Of a stretch of 64,000 nt of DNA, positions 38,885 through 47,909 are shown one piece after another; the first letter of the stretch is position 1, and each line of letters opens with the position of its first letter. Both the position numbers and the translations under genes were made by a program. This stretch comes from Oceanobacillus iheyensis HTE831 (GTDB lineage Bacteria; Bacillota; Bacilli; Bacillales; Amphibacillaceae). Below the pieces are notes generated by a model that saw only the letters and a program-made list of their open reading frames with translations, was not told the DNA's origin and made no database searches. The DNA lies in assembly GCF_000011245.1 (NCBI RefSeq), contig NC_004193.1:3566529-3630528 (forward strand). The letters run 5' to 3'.

Positions 38885-39893
38885 TCAACGAATTTCTACT
38901 CGTTTCTTTTGTTTATGTGATAGAGAAGCAGCCTGGTTGATTACGGTTAATTGTAAAAAATCGTCCTTGGTAATGGTTGGCGTACTATTGGTTTGGATAG
39001 CATCAGCCCATTGTTTCATTGGCGATGCTACTTGTTTTGGTGCTTCTAGTTCCAACCATCCATCGTCCTCGTATTGCTTACACTTGATTTTTACTTTTCC
39101 ATCTTCTGCTAAGAGTGTTCCTTCTGTACCATATAATTCTAACTGAAAGGGACTCCCATGAGATAAAAAACTAGTCTCGATTATTCCAATCGCTCCTGAC
39201 TCGTATTCTACTGTCACAACTGCAGAGTCATCCACTTCATATTGATCACTTATGGATTGCAAATGGGCATATACCGATATAGGATTTCCCATAAGACGGT
39301 TGGTTAGATAAATTGGGTGCGCACCTAAATCTACTAAAGAACCTCCTCCAGCCAATTGTTTATCAAAAAAACGATCAGGCAACCATCCTTTTTCTACACC
39401 ATCAGGAATTACGGCGCCACCATGTGCTAATCGACATCGAATCATCGTTACGCTACCAAGCCAACCTTTTTTTAATACGTCTTCCGCACATAGAAACTCT
39501 TTTTCCGTTAGTCTCGGTAACGAAACCATCAACTGAACATTGGATTCCATCTTCGGATTCCATCTTCGCCTTCCATATTTCTTCATTTTCTTCTACAGAT
39601 AATGCGAGTACTTTCTCTGTAAATATATGTTTTTTATACTGACATGCTTTCAATATTATTTCTGTGTGTAAGTTAGTAGAGGTAGTGACGATAATCGCAT
39701 CAATATCAATGTCTTTCAATACAGTATCAATATTCTCTTCAAATGGAACACCTAACTCTTTTGCCCATTGTTTACCTCTTTCTACATTATCATCCCATAC
39801 TCTTTTTATTTGAATGTCATGATTTTCCATAGCTTCTTTTGCATAGTCATTCGCATGCACATGCCATCGACTTAATAACGCGACTCGTATAAT
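38885..39893 (-). pseudogene. Gfo/Idh/MocA oxidoreductase broken by a 13-bp tandem duplication
   Basis: The N-terminal half (to about 39545) and the C-terminal half (from about 39570) of an NAD(P)-dependent sugar oxidoreductase are in different frames. The break is a perfect tandem duplication of GGATTCCATCTTC (39542-39554 and 39555-39567, plus strand). Removing one copy restores a continuous frame reading EENEEIWKAKMESNVQLMVS. The C-terminal domain keeps GGGSLVDLGAHPIYLTNRLMG. The upstream frame runs to an ATT codon at 39893 (IIRVALLSRWHVHAND), about 9 nt after GAGGAG; no ATG, GTG or TTG lies at that point. Confidence 0.88.
39542..39567. repeat. 13-bp tandem duplication
   Basis: Two adjacent copies of GGATTCCATCTTC. 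It explains the frameshift and could revert by loss of one copy. Confidence 0.95.
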
Positions 39894-39908
39894 ATTCCTT
39901 CAACTCCT

Positions 39909-40991
39909 CTAATCAAAATATACTGCTTTCCCCGTTTTCGCAGATTGATAGATTGCTTCTAGAATTTGGGTAACAACTAGTGCCTCTTTCGGCTGCACTG
40001 TTGCCTCTTTTTCATTAATAATCGATTCAATCCACAGCCTTGCTTCTAATTCTGCATCACTTTCTGTATTACCATCATAAAAAGCGACACCGCCTGGTCC
40101 AAGGTCTACTTGTTTCGTGTATAGTTCACCTAAGTCCTCACCGTGGAGGCGCAGTCCATCCTTCATATCAGCTCCACCTTCAGTACCACTTAGCGAACAT
40201 TTTGCCTCATCGACGTCCAACGAATTTAGTGCCCAACTCGATTCTAAGATAATCGTGGCACCATTTTTCATTGTAATAAAACCAAATGCCGCATCTTCTA
40301 CTGTAAATTCATTTGGATTCCATGTTCCCCACGGATTTGCTGCGTCTTTCTTCTTACCCAATAGGTGATGTGTTGTTCCCATAACTGATTTTGGTTCATA
40401 ATTATCCATCATCCAAAGCGTAAGGTCGAGTGCATGTGTACCAATATCAATTAATGGTCCACCGCCTTGTTTTTCTTCATCTAAAAACACACCCCACGTT
40501 GGTACAGCACGTCTGCGAATGGCATGTGCTTTTGCAAAATAAATATGACCAAGATCTCCACGTTGGCATACTTTTTTTAAATATTGACTATCCGTACGGA
40601 AACGGTTGTTATAGCCAATTGTTAACTTCTTATTACATTTTTCAGCTGCATCTATCATTGCCTTGGCTTCTTCCGCTGTTTTTGCCATCGGTTTTTCACA
40701 CATCACATGCTTGCCTCCGTGTAATGCTGCAATACTAATCTCCGCATGTGAGTTATTCGGGGTACATACATGAACTACCTCCACAGAGGACTGCTCAATT
40801 AACTGAGAGTAGTCTTCATAAATTACAGCATCTTCTCCTCCATACTCCTTTGCCGCACGCTCTGCTTTTTCCCTATCAATATCACAAAAAGCAACTATTT
40901 TAACATGGTTCAGCTTTGATAAACTTGGTAAATGCTTTCCAAAAGCAATACCACCACAACCAATAATCCCTACTTGAATGGTTCTAGTCAT
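39909..40991 (-). CDS. Gfo/Idh/MocA-family oxidoreductase
   Basis: The 360-residue protein has the N-terminal Rossmann motif VGIIGCGGIAFGKHLPSL, EKPMAKTAEEAKAMI (active-site Lys in EKP), and a C-terminal domain with GGGPLIDIGTHALDLTLWMM. The family oxidises or reduces sugars and cyclitols with NAD(P). It lies between the sugar permeases and the broken paralogue, so it probably acts on the imported sugar. AGGAGATGG precedes the ATG. Confidence 0.9.
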   Translation of the reverse strand: MTRTIQVGIIGCGGIAFGKHLPSLSKLNHVKIVAFCDIDREKAERAAKEYGGEDAVIYEDYSQLIEQSSVEVVHVCTPNNSHAEISIAALHGGKHVMCEKPMAKTAEEAKAMIDAAEKCNKKLTIGYNNRFRTDSQYLKKVCQRGDLGHIYFAKAHAIRRRAVPTWGVFLDEEKQGGGPLIDIGTHALDLTLWMMDNYEPKSVMGTTHHLLGKKKDAANPWGTWNPNEFTVEDAAFGFITMKNGATIILESSWALNSLDVDEAKCSLSGTEGGADMKDGLRLHGEDLGELYTKQVDLGPGGVAFYDGNTESDAELEARLWIESIINEKEATVQPKEALVVTQILEAIYQSAKTGKAVYFD

Positions 40992-41014
40992 GTTACATCC
41001 ATCTCCTTCTGTTT

Positions 41015-41836
41015 TTATTCCTTTACAGACCCTGACGTTAATCCCGAAACAATTCTACGCTGGAATATCAGCACAAGTACTACAATGGGTATTGTTACAA
41101 TAACCGTGGCCGCAGAAATATCCCCCCAAGGAATGGAGAATTCACTTTGGTACATAGAAATCCCAACAGGTACTGTTCGCCACTGGTCATCACTATTAAT
41201 CGTTAACGCAAAAAGATATTCATTCCACGCAGCGATAAATACGAGAATTCCCGTAGTAAATATACCTGGTGTTGCAAGAGGTAAGATGATTTTTCGAAAC
41301 GTCTGAAACGGACTAGCTCCATCTAGTTTCGCAGACTCTTCCAATTCATACGGGATTTTCTTAAAGAAAGTAGAAAGAATCCATATCGCTAACGGTAAAC
41401 TAATGGTGATATATGGAATAATTAACCCTAGATAACTGTTTCTTAAACCAAGATTTGTTACTAAGTTAAACATCGGTGATATGATTGCAATCTGAGGAAA
41501 CATCGATGCAGCTAAAACCAAGCCTAAGATTAATCCTTTTCCTTTGATTGGTAGTCTTGTAACGGCATAAGCCGTAAATGCTGCGAAGGTTAGTGATAAT
41601 ACCGTCGTTAGCAAGGAGACCACAAAACTATTTAACATGTATCTTAGTAATGGACGATTTGTTAATGCAGCTTCATAGGATGATAATGTTGGATTACTAG
41701 TAAACCATTTAAATGAGGAAAAAATTTCATTAACTGGTTTTATTGAGGTTAAGAAAACCCAAATAAATGGAAACATCACTAAAAACACAAAAATTACTAA
41801 GAATATATAAAAACCGACGGTGCCTCTTTTTTTCAT
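41015..41836 (-). CDS. Sugar ABC transporter permease, MalG type
   Basis: About 273 residues with six transmembrane helices and the EAA loop, EESAKLDGASPFQTFRKIILP, near residue 195. The start is the ATG at 41836 behind GAGGAGGAG. The frame up to 41884 overlaps the MalF-type gene upstream and has no separate ribosome site. Pairs with the MalF-type permease. Confidence 0.9.
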   Translation of the reverse strand: MKKRGTVGFYIFLVIFVFLVMFPFIWVFLTSIKPVNEIFSSFKWFTSNPTLSSYEAALTNRPLLRYMLNSFVVSLLTTVLSLTFAAFTAYAVTRLPIKGKGLILGLVLAASMFPQIAIISPMFNLVTNLGLRNSYLGLIIPYITISLPLAIWILSTFFKKIPYELEESAKLDGASPFQTFRKIILPLATPGIFTTGILVFIAAWNEYLFALTINSDDQWRTVPVGISMYQSEFSIPWGDISAATVIVTIPIVVLVLIFQRRIVSGLTSGSVKE

Positions 41837-41849
41837 GCTATTCTCCTCC

Positions 41850-43175
41850 TCACTTCGTTCTACCTGCAAACAAGTCGGATCCAATTAATTTGACATAAAT
41901 GAAACTAATAATCGCTACAAATAGGAAAACGATGACAGATAAGACAGATCCCTCTCCGAAATTTTGCTGTGCAAACAAGGTTTTATACGCGTAAACCGAT
42001 ATAGATTCAGTAGCATTTGCCGGCCCACCGCCAGTTAATACGTAGATTAAATCAAACACTCGAAAAGCATCTAACGTTCTAAATAATAAAGCTACAAGAA
42101 TAGAAGATTTTAATAATGGTAATGTAATCTTCCAAAATTGTTGAAATTTATTTGCTCCGTCTACATCCGACGCTTCATACAACGATTCGGGTATCGTTTG
42201 TAATCCCGCTAAGATAAGCAAAGCCATATATGGTGTTGTTTTCCATACATCTGCGAGAATAATCGAGAACATCCCACCATCTGATGTGGATAATAGCCAC
42301 GAGGCGTCTGGAATGATATGTAATGCTTCTAAATAATGGGCAACAATTCCAGATTGTCCATCAAAGAGGAAGCCCCACATCATTGCTGCTACTGCTGTTG
42401 GAATCGCCCATGGGATCAATACGGAAGCCCGTATGATACCCCGCCCTTTAAATGCACGATTAATTAATAAGGCAATACAGACGCCAATCACTAGCTCTAA
42501 AGCTACTGTAATTACGGTGAAAAATGTTGTATTCCATAAAGCTCCCCACATTCTATTATCCTGGAGATACTTCCCATAATTTTTCAATCCAATAAAGTTG
42601 GACTGTAAAATTGTCTCGCCAGTAGCACCTGTTAAATCTGCAGTTTGTTCAATACTTTGACTTAAGGTTTCATCTGCTGTTGATTCTGCGATCTCCATCA
42701 GTGATGCTTGATACTGTAACAATTCCTCTCGATAACGATCTGCAAAATCACTGTCTATCTTCTGATATTTTAATTCAGAATCTGTCACAGGCTGATAATT
42801 CATCAATAACTCATCGACTTTTTCTACTTTTTGTTTTGTCTCTTCATCTGATAACAGCTGCTCATGATGATGGTTAATACCTTCTTTCATTTCTTCAATC
42901 TTTGCTCCTGCATCACTATCTACCTGCATTGTCAAATCTTCTAATTGGTTATCTAAGTAAAATTGGTTATCTACATATCTTTCTAAGTCTATATTGGCAC
43001 TAAGCATTAATTCGGATCGATTTGGATCATTTAATCGATAATCAAATAAACTGTTATAAAATGATTGTGCAACTGGCCAAAGAACAACGATACAAACGAG
43101 AATTAATGACGGCAAAACCATTGCGTACCCTAATTGTTTCTCATTAAGCTGGAAGCCACGTTTATTTTTCTTCAT
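41850..43175 (-). CDS. Sugar ABC transporter permease, MalF type, with a large extracytoplasmic insert
   Basis: A 441-residue permease: first helix about 15-40, then about 150 residues of charged, coiled-coil-like sequence (45-195), then five more helices and the EAA loop YEASDVDGANKFQQFWKITLP. Most single-P2-domain permeases of this family have 290-310 residues, so the insert is the notable part. It lies between helices 1 and 2, where MalF of E. coli has its periplasmic P2 domain. AAGGAGG before the ATG. Confidence 0.88.
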   Translation of the reverse strand: MKKNKRGFQLNEKQLGYAMVLPSLILVCIVVLWPVAQSFYNSLFDYRLNDPNRSELMLSANIDLERYVDNQFYLDNQLEDLTMQVDSDAGAKIEEMKEGINHHHEQLLSDEETKQKVEKVDELLMNYQPVTDSELKYQKIDSDFADRYREELLQYQASLMEIAESTADETLSQSIEQTADLTGATGETILQSNFIGLKNYGKYLQDNRMWGALWNTTFFTVITVALELVIGVCIALLINRAFKGRGIIRASVLIPWAIPTAVAAMMWGFLFDGQSGIVAHYLEALHIIPDASWLLSTSDGGMFSIILADVWKTTPYMALLILAGLQTIPESLYEASDVDGANKFQQFWKITLPLLKSSILVALLFRTLDAFRVFDLIYVLTGGGPANATESISVYAYKTLFAQQNFGEGSVLSVIVFLFVAIISFIYVKLIGSDLFAGRTK

Positions 43176-43202
43176 GTTGTACCTCCTTTACTTACTATCT
43201 AG

Positions 43203-43236
43203 AAAGGCAAGATGAGAGAATTCCCACCTTGCCTTA
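43203..43236 (-). terminator. Intercistronic hairpin after the solute-binding gene
   Basis: Arms AAGGCAAG (43204-43211) and CTTGCCTT (43228-43235) between the binding-protein gene and the permease genes. No T run follows. Such hairpins often keep the binding-protein mRNA stable and more abundant. Confidence 0.65.
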
Positions 43237-43248
43237 TTAACTTTCATT

Positions 43249-44565
43249 TTATTCATTCATGGCAGCTTCCATTTTTGTTTGCATATTCGTAGCGGCATCT
43301 TGTGCTGATTGATCTCCTGTTAACACTTTTGAGATTTCAATTTGCATAATATCAGATATTTCCGGATAGATTGGAGTTACTGGACGCGGAACCGCTGTCT
43401 GTAATACTTCTCTAAATTCAGGATTAGCAAATAACGAACTTACTGCTTGCACCTCTTCATCGTCATAAAGTGCTTCGATCGTTGGTGCGCGACCACCTTC
43501 AAGTGCAGATATCTTTTGTCCTTCTGGTCCAGAAATAAATTTAACAAATTCCCAAGCTTCCTCTGGATGTTCAGAGTAACGGTTAATCATAGTCATCCAT
43601 CCACCTAGAGCAGAAGCACTACCCTCATCTCCTGCTGGCATAGTTGTCATTTCTACATTGTCTACCACATTTGAACGTTCCTCATCATTAGAAGAAGACA
43701 TCAAATATGGCCAGTTTCGAGCAAACACTGATTTTCCTTCAATCCATGCATTTTCTGTTTCAATTTCCATAAAGTTAAGGATGTTGGACGGTACAAAATC
43801 AGAACCAACTACCTCTTTCATTTTTTCTAAAGCTTTCACTGTCTCTGGACTATCTACGACAACTTCATTATTGTCATTAACCACTTCTCCACCATATGAA
43901 GCAATAAATTCTATTGCATTTGTAATTAGTCCTTCGTATTGAGCAGCTTGCATTAAGTATCCAAACTCTGTTCCTTCTTCACCTTTTAATTCCTCTGATT
44001 GAGCAATTAAGTCATCCCATGTTTCTGGAGGAGTATCTACAATGTCTGTACGGTAATAAAAGACCCCAGCGTCTGTATACTGCGGCATTGCCCATTGCTT
44101 TCCATCAAACTTCCCAGCCTGTACTGTACCAGGAAAATATTCTTCCAAGTTAATTCCATCTTTCTCAATAAAACGATCTAACTCTAACGCATAATTTGCT
44201 TGTGCAAATTCCGCTGGCCAAATAACATCAGCATTAAACACATCTATTTCTGCACTTTGAGAACTGAATGCGGTCACATATTGATCATGGGATTGACCAG
44301 TATCAGATGGCATCTCACGTTGTTCTACTTTTATATTCGGGAATTTCTCTTCAAATGCTTTGATAACAGCATCACTAGCAGGCGTTGTATCGACTCCTCT
44401 TGCATAGACAATCGTTACTTGTTCTTCTTCGCCTTTTGCTTCTTCGCTGTTATTTGAATCGTTTTCATCTGTTGACTCATCGGGTGATGAATTATTACAA
44501 GCTACTAGAACTAACGCCAAACCAAGTAATAACAAGATTCCAAGCATACGTTTCATTAATTTCAA
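43249..44565 (-). CDS. Sugar ABC transporter substrate-binding lipoprotein
   Basis: The 438-residue protein has a lipobox LALVLVACNN (Cys near 23), an acidic Ser/Asn linker, and the family-1 extracellular sugar-binding fold with VIWPAEFAQANYALELDRFI and ALGGWMTMINRYSEHPEEAWEFVKFI. Binding proteins of this class take trehalose, maltose or other oligosaccharides; the sugar is not certain. TTG start behind GGGGGAT. A cre-like operator lies about 53 bp upstream. Confidence 0.9.
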   Translation of the reverse strand: MKLMKRMLGILLLLGLALVLVACNNSSPDESTDENDSNNSEEAKGEEEQVTIVYARGVDTTPASDAVIKAFEEKFPNIKVEQREMPSDTGQSHDQYVTAFSSQSAEIDVFNADVIWPAEFAQANYALELDRFIEKDGINLEEYFPGTVQAGKFDGKQWAMPQYTDAGVFYYRTDIVDTPPETWDDLIAQSEELKGEEGTEFGYLMQAAQYEGLITNAIEFIASYGGEVVNDNNEVVVDSPETVKALEKMKEVVGSDFVPSNILNFMEIETENAWIEGKSVFARNWPYLMSSSNDEERSNVVDNVEMTTMPAGDEGSASALGGWMTMINRYSEHPEEAWEFVKFISGPEGQKISALEGGRAPTIEALYDDEEVQAVSSLFANPEFREVLQTAVPRPVTPIYPEISDIMQIEISKVLTGDQSAQDAATNMQTKMEAAMNE

Positions 44566-44617
44566 CTTAAATCCCCCTTTTATTTTTTGACTCCATTGTA
44601 CAAAATAGTTTGTAAAA

Positions 44618-44631
44618 TGAAATCGTTTACA
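44618..44631. promoter_or_regulatory. Catabolite-response (cre) or LacI operator upstream of the sugar transporter
   Basis: On the minus strand TGTAAACGATTTCA matches the cre consensus TGWNANCGNTNWCA at every position. The site also resembles the operator of the local LacI gene at 46448-46469. Confidence 0.75.
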
Positions 44632-44689
44632 TTTTAGTTTATTATAACGTTTCTCTTGAACTTGTCAACATGATTTTTAAATTTTAAGA

Positions 44690-45445
44690 TTATTTCCTCA
44701 AAAAAGCACCTTCTGAATTAATTACCTGCCCTGTGATCCACGCTGCGTCTTCACCAGCTAAAAATGCGATTAATTTTGCTGCATCCATTGGTTGCCCAAC
44801 TCTTCCGGATAAAAATTTTGATTCCAATTCTTTTTTTAATTCTCCGTTCATCCATCCTGTATCGGTAGGACCAGGGTTTACTGCATTAACTGTAATACCT
44901 AAGTGGGCAACTTCTGCCGATAGTGACAATGTAAATGCTGATATAGCCCCTTTTGTAGCTACGTATGCAAGTTCATCGATCATTGGACCTTGAAATTGAC
45001 CAGATGTCAGGTTAATAATTCTTCCTTTTTGGTTAGGATCCTCCGGCTTGAATTGGCGTGCAAATGCTACACTTAACATCATCGTTTGGCGCATATTGAC
45101 TTGATAGTGTTTATCAATAATCTCTGGTGTAAGTTTTTTATAACCATCTCGAGTAGAATGTGCCGCATTATTGACTAGAATAGACGGCATTCCAATTTTA
45201 CTGGTGACCGTATTCAATATATTTTTATAGGAATGTATTTCCGATAAGTCAACTTCCATCGACTCGCACGCAACACCTTTATATTTTATTTCTTCTTGAA
45301 ACGCATGAACCCAATCATCTTCCGATTGATAATGCGTAAAAAAGATGGAATTACCTTGTTCAGCCAACTTTCTACATGTCGCAGCCCCAATACCATCTCC
45401 ATGACTTACTCCTGTAACAACTGCTATTTGTTTGGTAATTTTCAT
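44690..45445 (-). CDS. Short-chain dehydrogenase/reductase
   Basis: The 251-residue SDR has the cofactor motif TGVSHGDGIGAAT, NNAAHS, catalytic Ser in NLTSGQFQG and YVATK (Tyr-x3-Lys), and NPGPTDTGWM. It is nearly adjacent to the LacI regulator. The ribosome site GGAGGAG almost touches the ATG (2 nt), which is odd. Substrate unknown; a sugar or polyol is a fair guess from the context. Confidence 0.88.
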   Translation of the reverse strand: MKITKQIAVVTGVSHGDGIGAATCRKLAEQGNSIFFTHYQSEDDWVHAFQEEIKYKGVACESMEVDLSEIHSYKNILNTVTSKIGMPSILVNNAAHSTRDGYKKLTPEIIDKHYQVNMRQTMMLSVAFARQFKPEDPNQKGRIINLTSGQFQGPMIDELAYVATKGAISAFTLSLSAEVAHLGITVNAVNPGPTDTGWMNGELKKELESKFLSGRVGQPMDAAKLIAFLAGEDAAWITGQVINSEGAFLRK

Positions 45446-45451
45446 CTCCTC

Positions 45452-46435
45452 CTATGTAGACTCTCGAATAATTAATTCATGTTCTAATAAACGACTTTCT
45501 ACCTTCTCTCCACGAATTTTTGCGATTATCATCTCTGCGGATATACTTCCCATGCGGTACATCGGTTGAGCTATTGTCGTTAATGTGGGATATGTCATAT
45601 TAGAAAAACTAATCTTATCAAACCCTATAATGGCAATTTCTTCTGGAACAGAAAGACCAACCTCATGTATCTCTTTCAATGCACCTATTGCAAAAATATC
45701 TGATACAGCAAAAACGGCATCTGGCTTTTCTTTTTGCTCCAACAGCATTCGCATCGCTTGTTGTCCATTTTCAAAGCTTAAACCGTTTATATTATAGATA
45801 TAACTGGGATTGACAGATCGACCATATTCTCGAAAAGCCCTTTCATACCCAGCTCGACGTTCTCTGGCATACAAAAATTTTTCCTCTGAGTTTATAAGGG
45901 CGATTCTTTGTCTACCAATTTTAATTAAATGTTTTACTGCTTGATAAGCAGCTAATTCATTATTGATGGATACATAGGAAATTAATCCGTCCTTATCAAA
46001 TTCACTACACTGTACTATTGGATGTTGATTTGCTAGCTGTAATACATTATTCCGATTAATCGTAGGATCCATTAAAATAATCCCATCAGCCATTCGATTT
46101 CGAACTAGGTTAAAATAAATTGCTTCTCGTTGTGGATTAGAGTCCGTCTCGCATAGCATAATGTTATATCCTTCTTTAATCGCAGAATCTTCAATTCCAT
46201 TAATAATTTCTGTGTAAAATGGGTTGGCGATACTAGGAATAAGAACTAATAATAAGCGACTTTCTGAATTACGTAAATTTCTACCTAAGACACTTGGCTC
46301 ATAATTCAACGCTACAATCGCTTGCTCAACTTTTGATCGAGTCACTTCTCTCACTTGATGACGATTATTAAGGACGCGAGAAACAGTTGCTACAGAAACA
46401 CCAGCTTTTTTTGCTACTTCTAGAATCGTTGTCAA
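45452..46435 (-). CDS. LacI-family transcriptional regulator
   Basis: The 327-residue regulator has the LacI helix-turn-helix TILEVAKKAGVSVATVSRVLNN at the N-terminus and a periplasmic-binding-fold sensor domain ending in IREST. TTG start behind AGGAGGG. A palindromic operator sits just upstream, so it likely represses itself and the transport genes in the locus. The inducer is unknown. Confidence 0.92.
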   Translation of the reverse strand: MTTILEVAKKAGVSVATVSRVLNNRHQVREVTRSKVEQAIVALNYEPSVLGRNLRNSESRLLLVLIPSIANPFYTEIINGIEDSAIKEGYNIMLCETDSNPQREAIYFNLVRNRMADGIILMDPTINRNNVLQLANQHPIVQCSEFDKDGLISYVSINNELAAYQAVKHLIKIGRQRIALINSEEKFLYARERRAGYERAFREYGRSVNPSYIYNINGLSFENGQQAMRMLLEQKEKPDAVFAVSDIFAIGALKEIHEVGLSVPEEIAIIGFDKISFSNMTYPTLTTIAQPMYRMGSISAEMIIAKIRGEKVESRLLEHELIIREST

Positions 46436-46447
46436 AGAATCCCTCCT

Positions 46448-46469
46448 TTTTTGTAATCGATTACAAAAA
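46448..46469. promoter_or_regulatory. LacI-type operator, perfect 22-bp palindrome
   Basis: The left half is TTTTTGTAATC (46448-46458) and the right half is its complement (46459-46469). The core TGTAATCGATTACA differs at two positions from the site at 44618-44631. Confidence 0.8.
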
Positions 46470-46584
46470 TTTTACTTTTTTCACACATTGTTGTCAATTC
46501 AATTTTAAATTTTCTCTAATACATCAAGGTGAACATGTATAACTTCCTGTTTTTCTTTTAACCCAACAAATATTATGGAGACAT

Positions 46585-46629
46585 AAAAAAACAGCACTAA
46601 AAGGTAAATACCTAAATAGTGCTGTTTTT
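46585..46629 (-). terminator. rpsF-ssb-rpsR terminator
   Basis: Arms ACAGCACTA (46591-46599) and TAGTGCTGT (46617-46625), extended by A/T runs on both sides. Confidence 0.85.
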
Positions 46630-46634
46630 ATTAA

Positions 46635-46865
46635 TCAGTCTGCAACGTACGGCAATAAAGCCATTGTACGAGCACGTTTGATTGCGATTGTTAATTTACG
46701 TTGATATTTTGCAGAAGTTCCAGTCACACGACGAGGAAGAATTTTTCCACGTTCAGAGATGAAACGTCTTAATAGATCAACATCTTTGTAATCGATGTGC
46801 GTAATTCCGTTCGCTGTGAAGTAACACACCTTACGACGTTTTGCACGTCCGCGACGAGCTGCCAT
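46635..46865 (-). CDS. rpsR: Ribosomal protein S18
   Basis: A 76-residue S18 with [31 protein letters not shown], then [22 protein letters not shown]. The ATG at 46865 follows GAAGGAGTG; the longer frame to 46883 lacks a ribosome site. Operon rpsF-ssb-rpsR. Confidence 0.97.
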   Translation of the reverse strand: MAARRGRAKRRKVCYFTANGITHIDYKDVDLLRRFISERGKILPRRVTGTSAKYQRKLTIAIKRARTMALLPYVAD

Positions 46866-46929
46866 ATTAATACACTCCTTCACTTAAAAATTAGATTTGA
46901 AAGTTTATCCTCTTTGAACAAACATTATA

Positions 46930-47415
46930 TTAAAACGGTAAATCATCATCAGAGATATCAATTGGTTCACCATTATTTTTAAATGGGTCCTCTTGATCTT
47001 GGTTCTGATTAGATGCATATTGGTTTTGATTTTGATATTGGTTCTGATTTCTGTTTTGCTGGTAACCTCCAGATGAATCCTGTCCACCTTGAGAACCCTT
47101 TGTTTCCAGGAATTGAACACTATCTGCTACTACTTCAGTAACGTAGACAGTTTTTCCATCTTGGCCTTCAAAATTTCTCGTTTGAATTCGGCCGTCAACA
47201 CCAACCATACTTCCTTTTTTCATATAATTGGCTAGATTTTCAGCTGGACGTCGCCAAATCACACAATTGATAAAGTCTGCTTCGCGATTTCCTTGCTGAT
47301 TCGAGAAAGGTCTGTTTACAGCAATGTTGAAATTGGCAACTGCAACCCCATTTGGTGTATAGCGTAAATCAGGATCCCTCGTTAACCTGCCTACCAGTAC
47401 GACACGATTTAACAT
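46930..47415 (-). CDS. ssb: Single-stranded DNA-binding protein
   Basis: A 161-residue SSB with an OB fold (about 1-105), a low-complexity linker rich in Gln and Asn, and the acidic tip [11 protein letters not shown] that recruits partner proteins. The ATG at 47415 follows AAGGAGTGG; the frame to 47424 starts with two extra Met codons. Confidence 0.97.
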   Translation of the reverse strand: MLNRVVLVGRLTRDPDLRYTPNGVAVANFNIAVNRPFSNQQGNREADFINCVIWRRPAENLANYMKKGSMVGVDGRIQTRNFEGQDGKTVYVTEVVADSVQFLETKGSQGGQDSSGGYQQNRNQNQYQNQNQYASNQNQDQEDPFKNNGEPIDISDDDLPF

Positions 47416-47430
47416 CAGAACCACTCCTTA

Positions 47431-47718
47431 TTATTGTTCATCTTTAATAGCCATATGACGGATAATGTCATCGTTGAACTTCGCTAGGCGGTCAAATTCA
47501 TTAATTGCTTCTTCGCTACCTCTGAAGTTAATAATTACATAGTATCCATCACGGTAATCGTTGATTTCGTATGCAAGACGACGCTTGCCTTTTTCGTCAA
47601 CTTTATCAATTTCCGCGCCATTATCAGTTAGAATTGTGTTGAAACGCTCGATTAAAGCAGTTTGCGCTTCCTCTTCTATGTCTGGGCGGATGATATACAT
47701 GATTTCGTATTTTCTCAT
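47431..47718 (-). CDS. rpsF: Ribosomal protein S6
   Basis: A 95-residue S6: [17 protein letters not shown], then [21 protein letters not shown]. Ribosome site AAGGAGGTG. First gene of the operon; the S6:S18 complex controls it in relatives. Confidence 0.97.
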   Translation of the reverse strand: MRKYEIMYIIRPDIEEEAQTALIERFNTILTDNGAEIDKVDEKGKRRLAYEINDYRDGYYVIINFRGSEEAINEFDRLAKFNDDIIRHMAIKDEQ

Positions 47719-47830
47719 CCGTTACACCTCCTTTTGGTCTTAGCGGCCCTTATTATTGGAAAGTACGATTACGATCCTCATAAGAGCAAGGAATAATCAA
47801 ATTCTAATTACTCACAATGTAGTATTATAT
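47719..47830 (-). promoter_or_regulatory. Possible S6:S18-binding rpsF leader
   Basis: The leader holds GGGCCGCTAAG and flanking stems before the AAGGAGGTG site. Bacillota rpsF leaders bind S6:S18 through an exposed CCG. I infer this from context and could not fold it fully. Confidence 0.35.
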
Positions 47831-47909
47831 CAAATAATGTATTCCTTGACAAGTGCTCGAAAAACTAATCTACGCTATTTTAAATGGGAATTTCTAGGTT
47901 AATTAAATA

